This document shows, one piece after another, positions 51,877 to 60,732 of a stretch of DNA of 64,000 bases. The translations under genes and the position numbers were made by a program. The stretch's first letter is position 1, and each line of letters opens with the position of its first letter. Origin of the DNA: Ignavibacteria bacterium (lineage in GTDB: Bacteria > Bacteroidota > Ignavibacteria > Kapaibacteriales > Kapaibacteriaceae). Below the pieces are notes generated by a model. That model worked only from the letters and a program-made list of their open reading frames with translations, was not told where the DNA came from and did no database searches. The stretch spans positions 868,001 to 932,000 of the forward strand of contig JADJIQ010000005.1 in NCBI GenBank assembly GCA_016707005.1. Direction: 5' to 3'.

Positions 51877-52434
51877 ATGGCAACTCGCATTTATACCAAG
51901 ACAGGTGACGACGGAACAACCGGCCTTTTCGGGGGGATTCGCGTCCGAAAGGACGACCTTCGAATCGAAGCATACGGCACTGTAGACGAACTGAACGCAA
52001 CTATCGGGGTGATCCGTACGTGCACCATGCCGGAGAGCGTTTCTGAGCAGCTCGCATCGATCTCCTCGGTGCTGTTCACTCTCGGAGCAGACCTGGCCAC
52101 ACCGCTTGATCCACCCCCCTCGTTCGACATTCCGAGGATCACGATGGAACACATCGTTGAATTGGAGAGTTTGATCGATCGGTTCGATGAACGGCTGGAG
52201 CCCCTTAAAGCGTTCATTTTGCCGGGCGGAACTCCTGCAGCTGCGCATTTGCACGTTGCCCGGACCATCTGCCGGCGAGCTGAGCGATGTGCCGTGGCGC
52301 TGGCCGCGCATGAAGATGTTGGGATCTACGTCGTGAAGTACCTCAATCGGCTCTCGGACTACCTATTCACGGCCGCAAGAGCAGTGAATGCAGAGGCCGG
52401 TGTTGGCGATGTACCATGGCGAGCCAGAACATGA
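51877..52434 (+). CDS. PduO-type ATP:cob(I)alamin adenosyltransferase
   Basis: A 185-residue cobalamin adenosyltransferase that makes the coenzyme adenosylcobalamin. MATRIYTKTGDDGTTGLFGG at the N-terminus is the PduO signature, with KDDLRIEAYGTVDELNATIG following, and the helix ICRRAERCAVAL and KYLNRLSDYLFTAARAVN at the end. ATG 51877 is right; 44 extra upstream residues of the open frame are unrelated. Its presence implies a B12-dependent enzyme such as methylmalonyl-CoA mutase or ribonucleotide reductase elsewhere. No riboswitch was recognised. Confidence 0.95.
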   Translation: MATRIYTKTGDDGTTGLFGGIRVRKDDLRIEAYGTVDELNATIGVIRTCTMPESVSEQLASISSVLFTLGADLATPLDPPPSFDIPRITMEHIVELESLIDRFDERLEPLKAFILPGGTPAAAHLHVARTICRRAERCAVALAAHEDVGIYVVKYLNRLSDYLFTAARAVNAEAGVGDVPWRART

Positions 52435-52524
52435 ACGAATATTGATCGCTGTCAATACCTTCACTCTTAACAAATTTGCACGCTGAATTTTTAACACGTC
52501 ATTCCATCCATATCGGAGAAATCC

Positions 52525-53520
52525 ATGAAGAACATCTTTCGTCTGAACATCGTGATGGTTGCGATCGCCGCCCTTGTGATGGTCGGTTGCAACACAAACG
52601 AAGATCCACTCACGCCAACCCCTACCAAGCCATCTGCTCCATCTGGAACGATGGCACAGTCGGCCTCTGCTACCTCCATTCGTTTGAAGTGGACACTACC
52701 GACGAGCACAACAGACGTAACCGGTTATGTCCTTATGGCCATCGAGAAGGTTGCCGGCGGAACAGGTGCTAAGCGTGAAGTGATCGTAAGCGGCGCAGGT
52801 AGCACAACGGGTGTTGTTGGCGGACTCACAGAAGGAAAGATCTATGAGTGTATGGTACATGCACTCAACGACACTGTTCGTTCCGATGCTTCGCCTTCTG
52901 TCGATTGGGCTCCGGCAAGACGTTCGACGGCATCGATTCGCCTTTACTCAAAGCGAAGCTCAACGAATGGTTCAGGGCTTGGCATCTTTGGCCTGGCTGA
53001 CCCAGCAAGCCTCTTTGTTGCGAATGGTAGTCAGTGGGATGTGTGTTTTGATGACTCAATCTCCGCACAACCGCGTATTGGCTCGCCAGGCGTGAGCTCA
53101 TATGTAGACGCCGACAACGGCTATACGTTCAAGACCGCGCCTAGCCAAGTAGCCAAGATCGTCTATGTTTCAGATCGTCAATACACGGGCATCAGCTCGC
53201 TTGATGATATCTACGAAACATCGGCTCTGGCTATTCCAGCTACCAATGGCGAAAAGTTGTTTGAAATTCCGACTACGGTTGAAACCTCAGACTTCGGCTT
53301 CGTTATCGGATCGAAGGGTGCTGGAACTGATGTGAATTTTGCGAAGATCCTCGTTAAGCGAGGCGCGGATGGCAAGTTTATTCAAGGCACTGGTACGGAA
53401 ACGTACATTGAGTGCGACATCAGCTATCAAACGTTCGCCAATGTACCGTATGCTCTTAAAGCTCGTATCAATGAGACCATCAAGGCTCATGGTACGCGGG
53501 TATACACGCCAGCCAGATAA
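52525..53520 (+). CDS. Fibronectin-III domain lipoprotein
   Basis: The 331-residue product has a lipoprotein signal with lipobox ALVMVGC (Cys22) followed by a Thr/Pro linker. One Fn3 domain spans about residues 38-130 (PSAPSGTMAQSASATSIRLKW, YECMVHALNDTVRSDAS). The second half (140-331) is beta-rich without a family I recognise (DVCFDDSISAQPRI, YTFKTAPSQVAKIVYVSDR). It is probably a surface or periplasmic lipoprotein. ATCGGAGAAATCC before the start gives GGAG. A strong terminator follows. Confidence 0.85.
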   Translation: MKNIFRLNIVMVAIAALVMVGCNTNEDPLTPTPTKPSAPSGTMAQSASATSIRLKWTLPTSTTDVTGYVLMAIEKVAGGTGAKREVIVSGAGSTTGVVGGLTEGKIYECMVHALNDTVRSDASPSVDWAPARRSTASIRLYSKRSSTNGSGLGIFGLADPASLFVANGSQWDVCFDDSISAQPRIGSPGVSSYVDADNGYTFKTAPSQVAKIVYVSDRQYTGISSLDDIYETSALAIPATNGEKLFEIPTTVETSDFGFVIGSKGAGTDVNFAKILVKRGADGKFIQGTGTETYIECDISYQTFANVPYALKARINETIKAHGTRVYTPAR

Positions 53521-53539
53521 GCCGATCTCCTACAAATAG

Positions 53540-53585
53540 AGCGCGGGCATCTGTCCTTCATTGGACGGATGCCCGCGTTCGTTTT
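53540..53585 (+). terminator. Rho-independent terminator after the Fn3 lipoprotein
   Basis: The stem AGCGCGGGCATCTGTCC with GGACGGATGCCCGCGTT (G-U pairs at two places) closes TTCATT and is followed by CGTTTT. It could also serve the convergent lipoprotein gene. Confidence 0.85.
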
Positions 53586-53601
53586 ACGTGATCGAGAGAA
53601 A

Positions 53602-53916
53602 TTAGCGGCTTGGTTTTGGCTGCACAGTTTTCACCGCGGGTGCTTCCATCTCCCGGCTTGGCTTTGGTTGCGCCGTTTGCAGGGTGCCATCGTCATTCTT
53701 CTTGACAGCCGTTGTTGTTGTCTTCTTCTTCGTTGTTGTGGTTGTCTTCGTCTCTTCTACGGACTTCAGCGTGTCAACCTTTGGCATTGTGTCCACAGAT
53801 ACCGGTGCCGGAGGTGCAGGCATCTCTTGCGGTACAGGTTGTGGTTCTTCCTTCTTACCGCATCCAACAAGGGCGATGACCGATGCTGCTGCGATGACCA
53901 TTCCGATTCGTTTCAT
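53602..53916 (-). CDS. Small low-complexity lipoprotein
   Basis: The 104-residue product has a lipoprotein signal with lipobox ALVGC (Cys19). The mature part is Pro-, Lys- and Thr-rich (KKEEPQPVPQEMPAPPAPV, then a TTTTTKKKTTTT stretch) and ends with two copies of a QPKPSR motif. It has no recognisable domain. A flexible spacer or linker lipoprotein near the outer membrane fits. It follows rsmB after 36 nt on the same strand and may be cotranscribed with it. Confidence 0.8.
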   Translation of the reverse strand: MKRIGMVIAAASVIALVGCGKKEEPQPVPQEMPAPPAPVSVDTMPKVDTLKSVEETKTTTTTKKKTTTTAVKKNDDGTLQTAQPKPSREMEAPAVKTVQPKPSR

Positions 53917-53952
53917 GAAGATCTCCAGATTGATGATGGTGTTAGTGATACG

Positions 53953-55362
53953 TTACGATCTGCGGACAAGGCGGGCACCAAAGGCGCCGTCAGTTTTATG
54001 CTTATGCGGAAAGGTCTGGAGGAAGCCATCCTCACACACATCTGCGGGTAGATGGTTTTCGGCCCGATCGAGTGTGAACTCAGGATGCTTCTCGAGGAAC
54101 CAGGTCACTACTCCGGAGTTCTCTTCCGGTTCAATCGTACAAGTGCTGTAGACAATGGCTCCACCCGGCTTAACGAGGGTGGCGGCATGATCTAGGATCT
54201 CTTTCTGTGTTACGGACATTTTGCGAATGTCATCGATATCTCGACGCCATTTGATGTCGGGCTTCTTCGACAGCGTACCCATTCCCGTACACGGTGCGTC
54301 CACCAGAACCAGGTCGGCCTGTTCTTTCTGAGAATATTCACGGGCGTCGCCCTGAGAAGCAGCCACGATAGAGATCCCTGAACGTTGAGCGTTCTCTTCG
54401 ATGAATCGAAGTTTGGACTCATACTTCTCAAGGGCTACAACCGTTCCCGTGTTGTTCATGAGTTCAGCAGCGTGAACCGCCTTCCCTCCCGGGGCCGCAC
54501 AGAGGTCGATGACCATCATGCCCGGCTGTGGGTGGGCTAACTGTACTGCAAGGCTTGCACTGGCGTCCTGGACCGTTACAAGGCCATTCTGGAAGAGCGG
54601 CAGGGCCCGCACGTCACGAAGTGACGTGATCATGATGCTCGACGGGTGGACCGGTGAGACCTCATACTTAATCTCGGCCTCTGTAAGGAGGCGTTCAATC
54701 TCTTCCATTGACGATCGCATGGTATTCACTCGAAGCGTGAGCATCGGGCGATGATTATTCGCAGAAAGAATGGCCTCTGCCTGCTCGCCTCCAAACCGAT
54801 CAACGTACCGACGAACGATCCATTGGGGATGTGCGTAGTGGATGGACAGGTGAAGAACCTCGTTCTCCTGACGATCCGGATAGCGGATCGTTTGGACGTT
54901 CCGAAGGATGTTCCGAAGCACACCATTGACGATCCCGGCGTGTTTGTCCCCCTTGATGCGTTTGACGATCTCAACGGACTCGTTGATCGCAGCCGGAGCG
55001 GGGATCTTTGACAGGAATAGCATCTGGTACAGAGCAATTCGCATAGAGTTCTTGACAAGGGGCAGGCATTTCGCAAACTCACCGTGATAGAATCCTGTCA
55101 ACACCCAGTCAAGTCGGGATTGCCACCGTACGGTTCCGTTTACAAGTTCGGTAACTAGTGCGCGGTCTGCGGGCTCTAGCTCCGAGCGTCGTAACTCACC
55201 ATCGAGAAGTTTGTCGATGTAGGAGTCACTATTCTCATAACGACTAAGGAGCTTCACGGCCGTGCCGCGAGCGGTTTGGAAGATCGTAGTCGAAGAATCT
55301 TCGACACGTGGGGCGGCCTGCTCGTCTCGCATGGCCTCTGAAGGTGCTTGCTGGTCTGTCAT
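53953..55362 (-). CDS. rsmB: 16S rRNA (cytosine-967-C5)-methyltransferase
   Basis: From ATG 55362 the product has 469 residues. An N-terminal NusB-like RNA-binding domain (FQTARGTAVKLLSRYENSDSYIDKLLDG, ALVTELVNGTVRWQSRLDW) is followed by a SAM-dependent methyltransferase: VIDLCAAPGGKAVHAAELM, LVDAPCTGMGTLSKKPDIKW with the catalytic Cys (PC), and VYSTCTIEPEENSGVV with the second Cys (TC). RsmB methylates C967 of 16S rRNA. The longer frame to 55446 is rejected: the ATG at 55362 has TATACTTG seven bases upstream. The divergent gene on the plus strand starts 84 bp away. Confidence 0.94.
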   Translation of the reverse strand: MTDQQAPSEAMRDEQAAPRVEDSSTTIFQTARGTAVKLLSRYENSDSYIDKLLDGELRRSELEPADRALVTELVNGTVRWQSRLDWVLTGFYHGEFAKCLPLVKNSMRIALYQMLFLSKIPAPAAINESVEIVKRIKGDKHAGIVNGVLRNILRNVQTIRYPDRQENEVLHLSIHYAHPQWIVRRYVDRFGGEQAEAILSANNHRPMLTLRVNTMRSSMEEIERLLTEAEIKYEVSPVHPSSIMITSLRDVRALPLFQNGLVTVQDASASLAVQLAHPQPGMMVIDLCAAPGGKAVHAAELMNNTGTVVALEKYESKLRFIEENAQRSGISIVAASQGDAREYSQKEQADLVLVDAPCTGMGTLSKKPDIKWRRDIDDIRKMSVTQKEILDHAATLVKPGGAIVYSTCTIEPEENSGVVTWFLEKHPEFTLDRAENHLPADVCEDGFLQTFPHKHKTDGAFGARLVRRS

Positions 55363-55445
55363 AGGGTCACAAGTATACCGAAATGACATGTTGTTTACCG
55401 TACTCACAAGTTGCGATTGAACTCCACCCATGATAAGTTTCATCA
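55363..55445. promoter_or_regulatory. Divergent near-leaderless promoters of rsmB and the barrel protein
   Basis: Minus strand: TATACTTG (complement of 55370-55377, one mismatch to TAnnTTTG), seven bases before the ATG at 55362. Plus strand: TAAGTTTC (55434-55441), four bases before the ATG at 55446. Confidence 0.5.
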
Positions 55446-56255
55446 ATGTCTAACATGAACCGCAAGCCCCTTATCCTGATCCTTGCCTGTTTTTTGGCAA
55501 TGGGCACCCTACATGCACAGGTGAATGTCATGGACAGTGACCCTATTGCTGTCCGCAAGCGTCTGGTATACAGTCAAGTAGGCGCATTCGTCGGTCTTGG
55601 GTCTACAACACAGGGCGGAACCTTTACTACGAACTGCAATTGTGATTTCACTGGTGGTGCCGGTGCCGGTTTTGTGGCCGGATTGATGTTCGAGCGGCTC
55701 ACGAGATCACAATTCACCTGGGGCGTTACCCTCGGTTATGACAGCAGGGGGCTTACGGGACGGTTTCGCGAGGAGGAAGGCGTGGTACAGACCAGCCCTT
55801 CCGGGAGGTCCTTCACTGTGCCGATCACCTTCTTGAACGAAGCCCAGCTTGATCTCAATGTCCTCACAGCAATGCCCTACGTGAAGCACCATTTCTTTGA
55901 TCTGTTCTTTGCCCGGCTTGGCGCCTCTGTTGGTTATGTGTTCTCCTCGGGCTTGAGTCACACCAAGACCTTGGAAACGGAGACCGTAACGTTTCCGAAC
56001 GGCGAAGTGGCCACGGTAAGCCTTCCTGGTGGGGAAGGAACATCCGTTTCCCTGCAGAACGGGCCCTTGGCAGATCTTAACTCCGTTCAACTGGGAATCG
56101 TGGCCGGGGTAGGGATGGAGATCCGACTATCAAAAAAAATGTTTTTGAGCCCAACGGTCCAATTCCTGTTCCCAGTAACCTCTATCAGTGCTCAGGGGGC
56201 TGGCTTTTCGGTCCGTTCGCTGCAATTTTCTGCCGAGGTTCGTCACATTCTGTGA
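55446..56255 (+). CDS. Outer-membrane beta-barrel protein (PorT-like fold)
   Basis: The 269-residue product has a signal peptide (MNRKPLILILACFLAMGTLHAQ) and an eight-stranded barrel pattern with alternating hydrophobic and polar residues (FTWGVTLGYDSRGLTG, LNVLTAMPYVKHHFF, FARLGASVGYVFSSGL). The ending SLQFSAEVRHIL is typical of outer-membrane barrels of the PorT family, though this does not show a T9SS role. The first ATG (55446) or the next Met (residue 4) may start translation. It is followed by a PD40-OmpA gene but with 115 nt between, enough for a separate promoter. Confidence 0.8.
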   Translation: MSNMNRKPLILILACFLAMGTLHAQVNVMDSDPIAVRKRLVYSQVGAFVGLGSTTQGGTFTTNCNCDFTGGAGAGFVAGLMFERLTRSQFTWGVTLGYDSRGLTGRFREEEGVVQTSPSGRSFTVPITFLNEAQLDLNVLTAMPYVKHHFFDLFFARLGASVGYVFSSGLSHTKTLETETVTFPNGEVATVSLPGGEGTSVSLQNGPLADLNSVQLGIVAGVGMEIRLSKKMFLSPTVQFLFPVTSISAQGAGFSVRSLQFSAEVRHIL

Positions 56256-56370
56256 CGATATACTTTGGTGGTTATCCACATTTACCTATTTTTTCCGTCC
56301 GTTGTCTAAAACAACGAATGTCGGAAACGGGACACCCAAGTGGTTGGGACGAAATCATCATTAGGACGGG

Positions 56371-59031
56371 ATGTGTATGATGCAGCGATTGGTGACGGTC
56401 TGTGTCGGCGCTTTACTACTTTTTGCGCAAGGTCGGGCCGCAGCATCGAACTCGGAGTTGTATCTCTATGGCGTGACCATAGAGTCAACTGTATCGGCGG
56501 ATGAAGATTCGCGCGGGGACATCCTGGAGGATCCACGAAAGATCAGGATCCTGAACCTTGGGAAGGTCATCAATCACAAGGGATTGGACTACGGTCCAAC
56601 GATCAGTGCTGATGGAAAGACACTGTACTATGTGTCTAACCGCCAAGGCAGTCGAGTGACGAAGGATGGGGACTTCTCGCACGACTTCTGGTCGGCGAAG
56701 AAGGATAACAACCTCGACACGATCTTCTACGCCCCGGTGAACATCGACACTGTCGATGCGGGTGTGAATACGATCATGAACGAAGGTGTTGCCTCTATCG
56801 CTGCGGATCGACAGACCCTGTACTTCACCGGTTGTAACCGTCCGGACGGTCTTGGTGACTGTGATATCTACGTTGCTGAGATCGAAGGTGACCGTTGGTC
56901 TAAGCCACGTAACCTTGGCCGTACTGTGAACTCAGAATTCTGGGACTCGCAGCCAACGATCACTCCAGACAAGTCTCGTCTGTATTTCTCCTCGAACCGC
57001 CCGTCTCCAACAAACCCGGATGGCGAAGGCGATGATGACATCGACATCTGGTACTGCGACTGGGACGATGATCTTGGTGAGTGGAAAGCCGCCAAGAACA
57101 TGGGCCCTGAAGTGAACACCGCAAAGCAGGAGGTTTCTCCGTTCATTGGATCCGATGGCTACACACTCTTCTTCGCGTCAAATGGTCTCCTCCCGAATAT
57201 GGGTGGGCTTGACTTCTACCGCACCAAGAAGACCGGTGAAAAGGATCGCGATGGCCGTGAGAAATGGTCTAAACCAGAGCAGCTTCCTGCTCCGATCAAC
57301 ACGAACCAAGATGAGCAGTTCATTTCCTTGCCAGCCTCTGGCGACGTGTTGTACTTCTCCTCGCGCCGTACGGACATCAGCGGATTCCAGGGAGACCTCG
57401 ACGTCTTCATGGCCTTCATCCCGTCCTACTTCCGTGCTGTGAACGTGATCGTGAACGTCATTGACGAATGCACGGGTCAGAACATCCCTGCAACTCTCAC
57501 GTTCCGCAACAACAAAACAGCTCGTACGCAAAAAGACAGTGTTGACCAACAGCGCACGGAAAACAACCTTATCGTGAGCAATGACGATTATGGAACCGGC
57601 GCAACTCGCGAAGACTCTACAACACTCACTGTAACGGCGTATTCGCCGAACTATGGAGAGCGTTCGATCGTGATTGGTGTTAAGGATCCGGGTAAGACAA
57701 CGAATGCTTCAGAAGCGAATCAGCAAACAGAGATCCGCAAGACCATCACCCTTGGTCAGCGTCCGGTCCTGAATGCAGAAATGGAATTCTCTCGCTGGGC
57801 CAAGAAGCTGAACAATTCGTTCAAGGGACTCGTGATGGAAGAGCGGGCAACTATCCAGCTCTACCCAATGCTTCCGTATGTGTTCTTCGATCTCAATAGC
57901 AGTGCAATGCCTAGCCGCTATAAGCTGATCACAGCATCACAGACAAATGGCTTCAATGACGAACTCCTTCCGGGTGGCACACTCGACAAGTATTACCACG
58001 TGCTGAACATCTTTGGATATCGTCTGAAGAAGTATCCAAACGTGAAAGTCGAACTTGTTGGTTGTGTAGACGAGAAGAACGAAGACAAAAACTCCTCGCT
58101 TCCAAAAGAACGTGCCCAGCTCGTCTATGATTACCTCAAGAATGTTTGGGGTATCGGTGAAGATCGCATGAAGGTTACTGCTCGTGGTTGGCCGGAACTT
58201 CGCTCCAATCCAAACGATACGTTTGGTATTGTAGAGAACCGCCGCACAGAGCTGCGATTCTCAGGCGGGTCATCAGATGATCTCTGGGAAGTTCAACGTC
58301 CGATCCTTGACAATGACCCAACGGTTACGCCTGATCCGGATCAGATGAACTGGACCATGAAGAACGGAATCGACGCCGGCATCGTTGCCTCCCGTCGCAT
58401 CGAGGTCTTCCGTAATAGTCAGCCGTGGAATGTCTTAAAGGAAATTGGTACGGTAGACCCAACCAAGCAGTGGGACTGGACCAACACGGACATGGAGTAT
58501 CCACAGGAAAAGGGTCCGGAAGGAACAGCAGAGATCAACCTCAATCCTTACAAGGCTGTCCTCGTTGTGACCTCAAAGAACGGTCAAGAGTGCAAGTCGG
58601 ATACCGTAACCATCCCCGTCAAGCGAGTTTCCTCTAAATCGATTGGCGTAGACAAAGGTGCAGAGTTCACTCTCGAAAAGTATAATCTGATCCTCTTCAA
58701 GTTTGACTCTCCGGAAGCCGGTGAACTTAACGAGCGCATCATGTCTACATGGGTGTTCCCTCGCGTGAAGAAGTCCTCTGTGATCAGCATTGACGGTCAT
58801 ACAGACGTTGTTGGTCTGGATACGCGTAACAAGAAACTCTCCGAAGACCGTGCACGCACAGCCGAGAACTTCATCAAGAAGCGCACGTCAGACTTCAAGG
58901 AGCTTAACACCCGTGGCACAGGCGAAGAAGAGCCGCTATACTCGAACGAACTTCCTGAAGGACGTTTCTTCAATCGCACGGTTCAGGTGAAGATCGAAAC
59001 GCCGCTCATCGACGCAGAACTCGGCGAATAA
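56371..59031 (+). CDS. PD40 propeller protein with two OmpA-like domains
   Basis: The 886-residue product has a signal peptide ending in RAAAS. PD40/WD40-like propeller repeats span about 60-340 (GPTISADGKTLYYVSNRQGS, PTITPDKSRLYFSSNRPSP, SPFIGSDGYTLFFASNGLLP). A first OmpA-like domain lies at about 495-630 (FFDLNSSAMPSRYK, VELVGCVDEKNEDKN, RGWPELRSNPND), and a second, more canonical one, at about 770-880 (FKFDSPEAGELNE, ISIDGHTDVVGLDTRNKKLSEDRARTAENFI). Proteins of this kind anchor secretion or motility complexes to peptidoglycan in Bacteroidota; PorE is an example. The double OmpA end is unusual. A terminator follows. Confidence 0.9.
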   Translation: MCMMQRLVTVCVGALLLFAQGRAAASNSELYLYGVTIESTVSADEDSRGDILEDPRKIRILNLGKVINHKGLDYGPTISADGKTLYYVSNRQGSRVTKDGDFSHDFWSAKKDNNLDTIFYAPVNIDTVDAGVNTIMNEGVASIAADRQTLYFTGCNRPDGLGDCDIYVAEIEGDRWSKPRNLGRTVNSEFWDSQPTITPDKSRLYFSSNRPSPTNPDGEGDDDIDIWYCDWDDDLGEWKAAKNMGPEVNTAKQEVSPFIGSDGYTLFFASNGLLPNMGGLDFYRTKKTGEKDRDGREKWSKPEQLPAPINTNQDEQFISLPASGDVLYFSSRRTDISGFQGDLDVFMAFIPSYFRAVNVIVNVIDECTGQNIPATLTFRNNKTARTQKDSVDQQRTENNLIVSNDDYGTGATREDSTTLTVTAYSPNYGERSIVIGVKDPGKTTNASEANQQTEIRKTITLGQRPVLNAEMEFSRWAKKLNNSFKGLVMEERATIQLYPMLPYVFFDLNSSAMPSRYKLITASQTNGFNDELLPGGTLDKYYHVLNIFGYRLKKYPNVKVELVGCVDEKNEDKNSSLPKERAQLVYDYLKNVWGIGEDRMKVTARGWPELRSNPNDTFGIVENRRTELRFSGGSSDDLWEVQRPILDNDPTVTPDPDQMNWTMKNGIDAGIVASRRIEVFRNSQPWNVLKEIGTVDPTKQWDWTNTDMEYPQEKGPEGTAEINLNPYKAVLVVTSKNGQECKSDTVTIPVKRVSSKSIGVDKGAEFTLEKYNLILFKFDSPEAGELNERIMSTWVFPRVKKSSVISIDGHTDVVGLDTRNKKLSEDRARTAENFIKKRTSDFKELNTRGTGEEEPLYSNELPEGRFFNRTVQVKIETPLIDAELGE

Positions 59032-59055
59032 CGATCGCCTCACAGTGAAATTCCC

Positions 59056-59090
59056 AAAGCGCCCGACTAAACGTCGGGCGCTTTCTGTTT
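59056..59090 (+). terminator. Rho-independent terminator after the PD40-OmpA gene
   Basis: A perfect 12-bp stem AAAGCGCCCGAC and its complement close the loop TAAAC, followed by CTGTTT. The last T is also the first base of the lgt promoter element. Confidence 0.88.
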
Positions 59091-59097
59091 ACATTCG
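59090..59097 (+). promoter_or_regulatory. -7 promoter element TACATTCG for lgt
   Basis: One mismatch to TAnnTTTG, five bases before the ATG at 59103. It directly abuts the upstream terminator. Confidence 0.5.
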
Positions 59098-59102
59098 CAG
59101 CT

Positions 59103-59903
59103 ATGATAGAATGGAATGTTGACCCAACGATCTTTACACTCGGCCCGCTTTCACCGCGTTGGTACGGAGTGTTGTTCGCAACCGCGTTTCTCTTGAGTTA
59201 CCAGGTGATGAAGAAGATCTTCGTTACTGAGAAAAAGGAACTCAAGGATTTGGATCTCCTTACGATCTACATGATCGCTGGTACCATCCTAGGTGCCCGA
59301 CTGGGTCACGTACTCTTCTACGAGCCCGAGATCGTTCTGAAGAACCCATTTGAACTCTTCGCCATCTGGCATGGCGGACTAGCCAGCCATGGAGGCGCCA
59401 TAGGCATCATCACTGGGCTGTGGCTCTTCCATCGAAAGCGGAAGGGATATTCGATGACGTGGCTGCTGGATAGGCTTGCCATCGTTGCCGCGCTCTCCGG
59501 GATGTGTATCCGAATTGGCAATCTCTTCAACTCAGAGATCGTTGGACGTCCAACGGACGTGCCGTGGGCGTTCTGGTTCAAACTGAATGATGTCCTACCA
59601 GTCTGGCGGCACCCGGCACAGGTCTATGAGGCTTTATTGTGCCTTGTGATCTTCATTGGGCTATGGCTGCTCTATCGCAAGGGAGTAGCGATGGCCGCAC
59701 CAGGTAGGCTGTTCGGGATCTTCCTTGTTGTGCTGTTCACCGGGCGTTTCCTCGTTGAGTTCCTCAAGGAACACCAGGTTGGTTTTGAGGCATCCCTCCC
59801 CATCGATATGGGTCAGATCCTCAGCATCCCCTTTATCGCGGCAGGCGTCTGGTACTTGGTACGATCAAGCGGGGATTCCTCACGGTCGGCTTCAGCGCGG
59901 TAG
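59103..59903 (+). CDS. lgt: Prolipoprotein diacylglyceryl transferase
   Basis: A 266-residue inner-membrane enzyme with about seven helices, which adds diacylglycerol to the lipobox Cys of prolipoproteins. The signature IWHGGLASHGGAIG (about residue 95), the Arg-containing RIGNLFNSEIVGRPTDVPWAFWF (about 140), RHPAQVYEALLC and GRFLVEFLKEHQ are all present. It would process the many lipoproteins of this window. The last 71 bp overlap the 3' end of the convergent gene on the other strand. The ATG lies only five bases after the promoter element. Confidence 0.97.
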   Translation: MIEWNVDPTIFTLGPLSPRWYGVLFATAFLLSYQVMKKIFVTEKKELKDLDLLTIYMIAGTILGARLGHVLFYEPEIVLKNPFELFAIWHGGLASHGGAIGIITGLWLFHRKRKGYSMTWLLDRLAIVAALSGMCIRIGNLFNSEIVGRPTDVPWAFWFKLNDVLPVWRHPAQVYEALLCLVIFIGLWLLYRKGVAMAAPGRLFGIFLVVLFTGRFLVEFLKEHQVGFEASLPIDMGQILSIPFIAAGVWYLVRSSGDSSRSASAR

Positions 59904-60657
59904 GTTTCGCGATCACAGTAAAGCCGAACACACTCTTCACGAGACTAGTGACAGAAGAAGGGTCCTTTGTGGTTGCCTTCGCAGTATAGATCATGCCGTT
60001 CGCTTCCACGAACTTCACGCAGACAGTCTCCTGCGTCTGGGGATCTCTATACCAGATCATCACTGTCTTTGCCGCTGAGTCTATCCTCGAGTCAGCCTTG
60101 GTTCCGGTGCGCTGCAACGAGTCCAAAAGTCTATGCACCAATCTATCTGGATCGTTTGCTCGCGTCGCTGGCTCAGCACGCACTGTGATCTGACTCCCAT
60201 CGTTCGCAGAAAGCCTCTGCAGGCCCTCCTTTGTGCGTTCCAGGGTCCATGCTGATGGTCTGTCGCTTGCTAACACGAATCCGGCAGTAGTGTCGACGAG
60301 ATTCTGACCAGAGAACGCGCCATCGGTCTTGACGCCCGGAATCGACCGTAAAGCGCTGTCCGAGATCGTGCCCGTTGTGAACGTCACACTGTCACCGAAC
60401 GCTTTGACATTCTCGGACGGCGTGCCCAATTGCGCAGTGATCGGCTGCTCCAGCGTTACCTCAACCCCTTTATCCGTCACCTTCAGCGTTCCACCACGAT
60501 TGGTAACGTTCTGGAAGAACAACACCGTGGCAAGTACGCCAACGATGGTGATCGCCAAGGCAACGATCAGCGTGCGCTTCGTCTTCTCTCGTTCAACGTG
60601 GACCTCTTTTGGCAGGTTTGGATCGTTGCTATCCACAGGCATGGAGCCCCTTCCCAT
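59833..60657 (-). CDS. Single-pass membrane protein of unknown function
   Basis: The 274-residue product has a basic N-terminus, one membrane helix (LIVALAITIVGVLATVLFF, about residues 29-48) and a periplasmic domain with alternating strands (VFASDRP-type and VKSVFGFTVIAKPTAL). The C-terminal 24 residues are basic and low-complexity (ALKPTVRNPRLIVPSTRRLPR) and overlap lgt antisense by 71 bp, so the real protein may be shorter. ATG 60657 and 60642 are both possible; the second has GGAAGGGG upstream. It is divergent from hbd. I do not recognise a family. Confidence 0.78.
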   Translation of the reverse strand: MGRGSMPVDSNDPNLPKEVHVEREKTKRTLIVALAITIVGVLATVLFFQNVTNRGGTLKVTDKGVEVTLEQPITAQLGTPSENVKAFGDSVTFTTGTISDSALRSIPGVKTDGAFSGQNLVDTTAGFVLASDRPSAWTLERTKEGLQRLSANDGSQITVRAEPATRANDPDRLVHRLLDSLQRTGTKADSRIDSAAKTVMIWYRDPQTQETVCVKFVEANGMIYTAKATTKDPSSVTSLVKSVFGFTVIAKPTALKPTVRNPRLIVPSTRRLPR

Positions 60658-60699
60658 ATTTAGAACCGTTCAGCACCGTGAACATACGCCGAAGGGCGT

Positions 60700-60707
60700 T
60701 AATTTTG
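60700..60707 (+). promoter_or_regulatory. -7 promoter element TAATTTTG for hbd
   Basis: Exact TAnnTTTG match, 25 bp before the ATG at 60733. AAGGAAA lies just before the start. Confidence 0.65.
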
Positions 60708-60732
60708 ACGTTCACACCATTAAGGAAATGAA

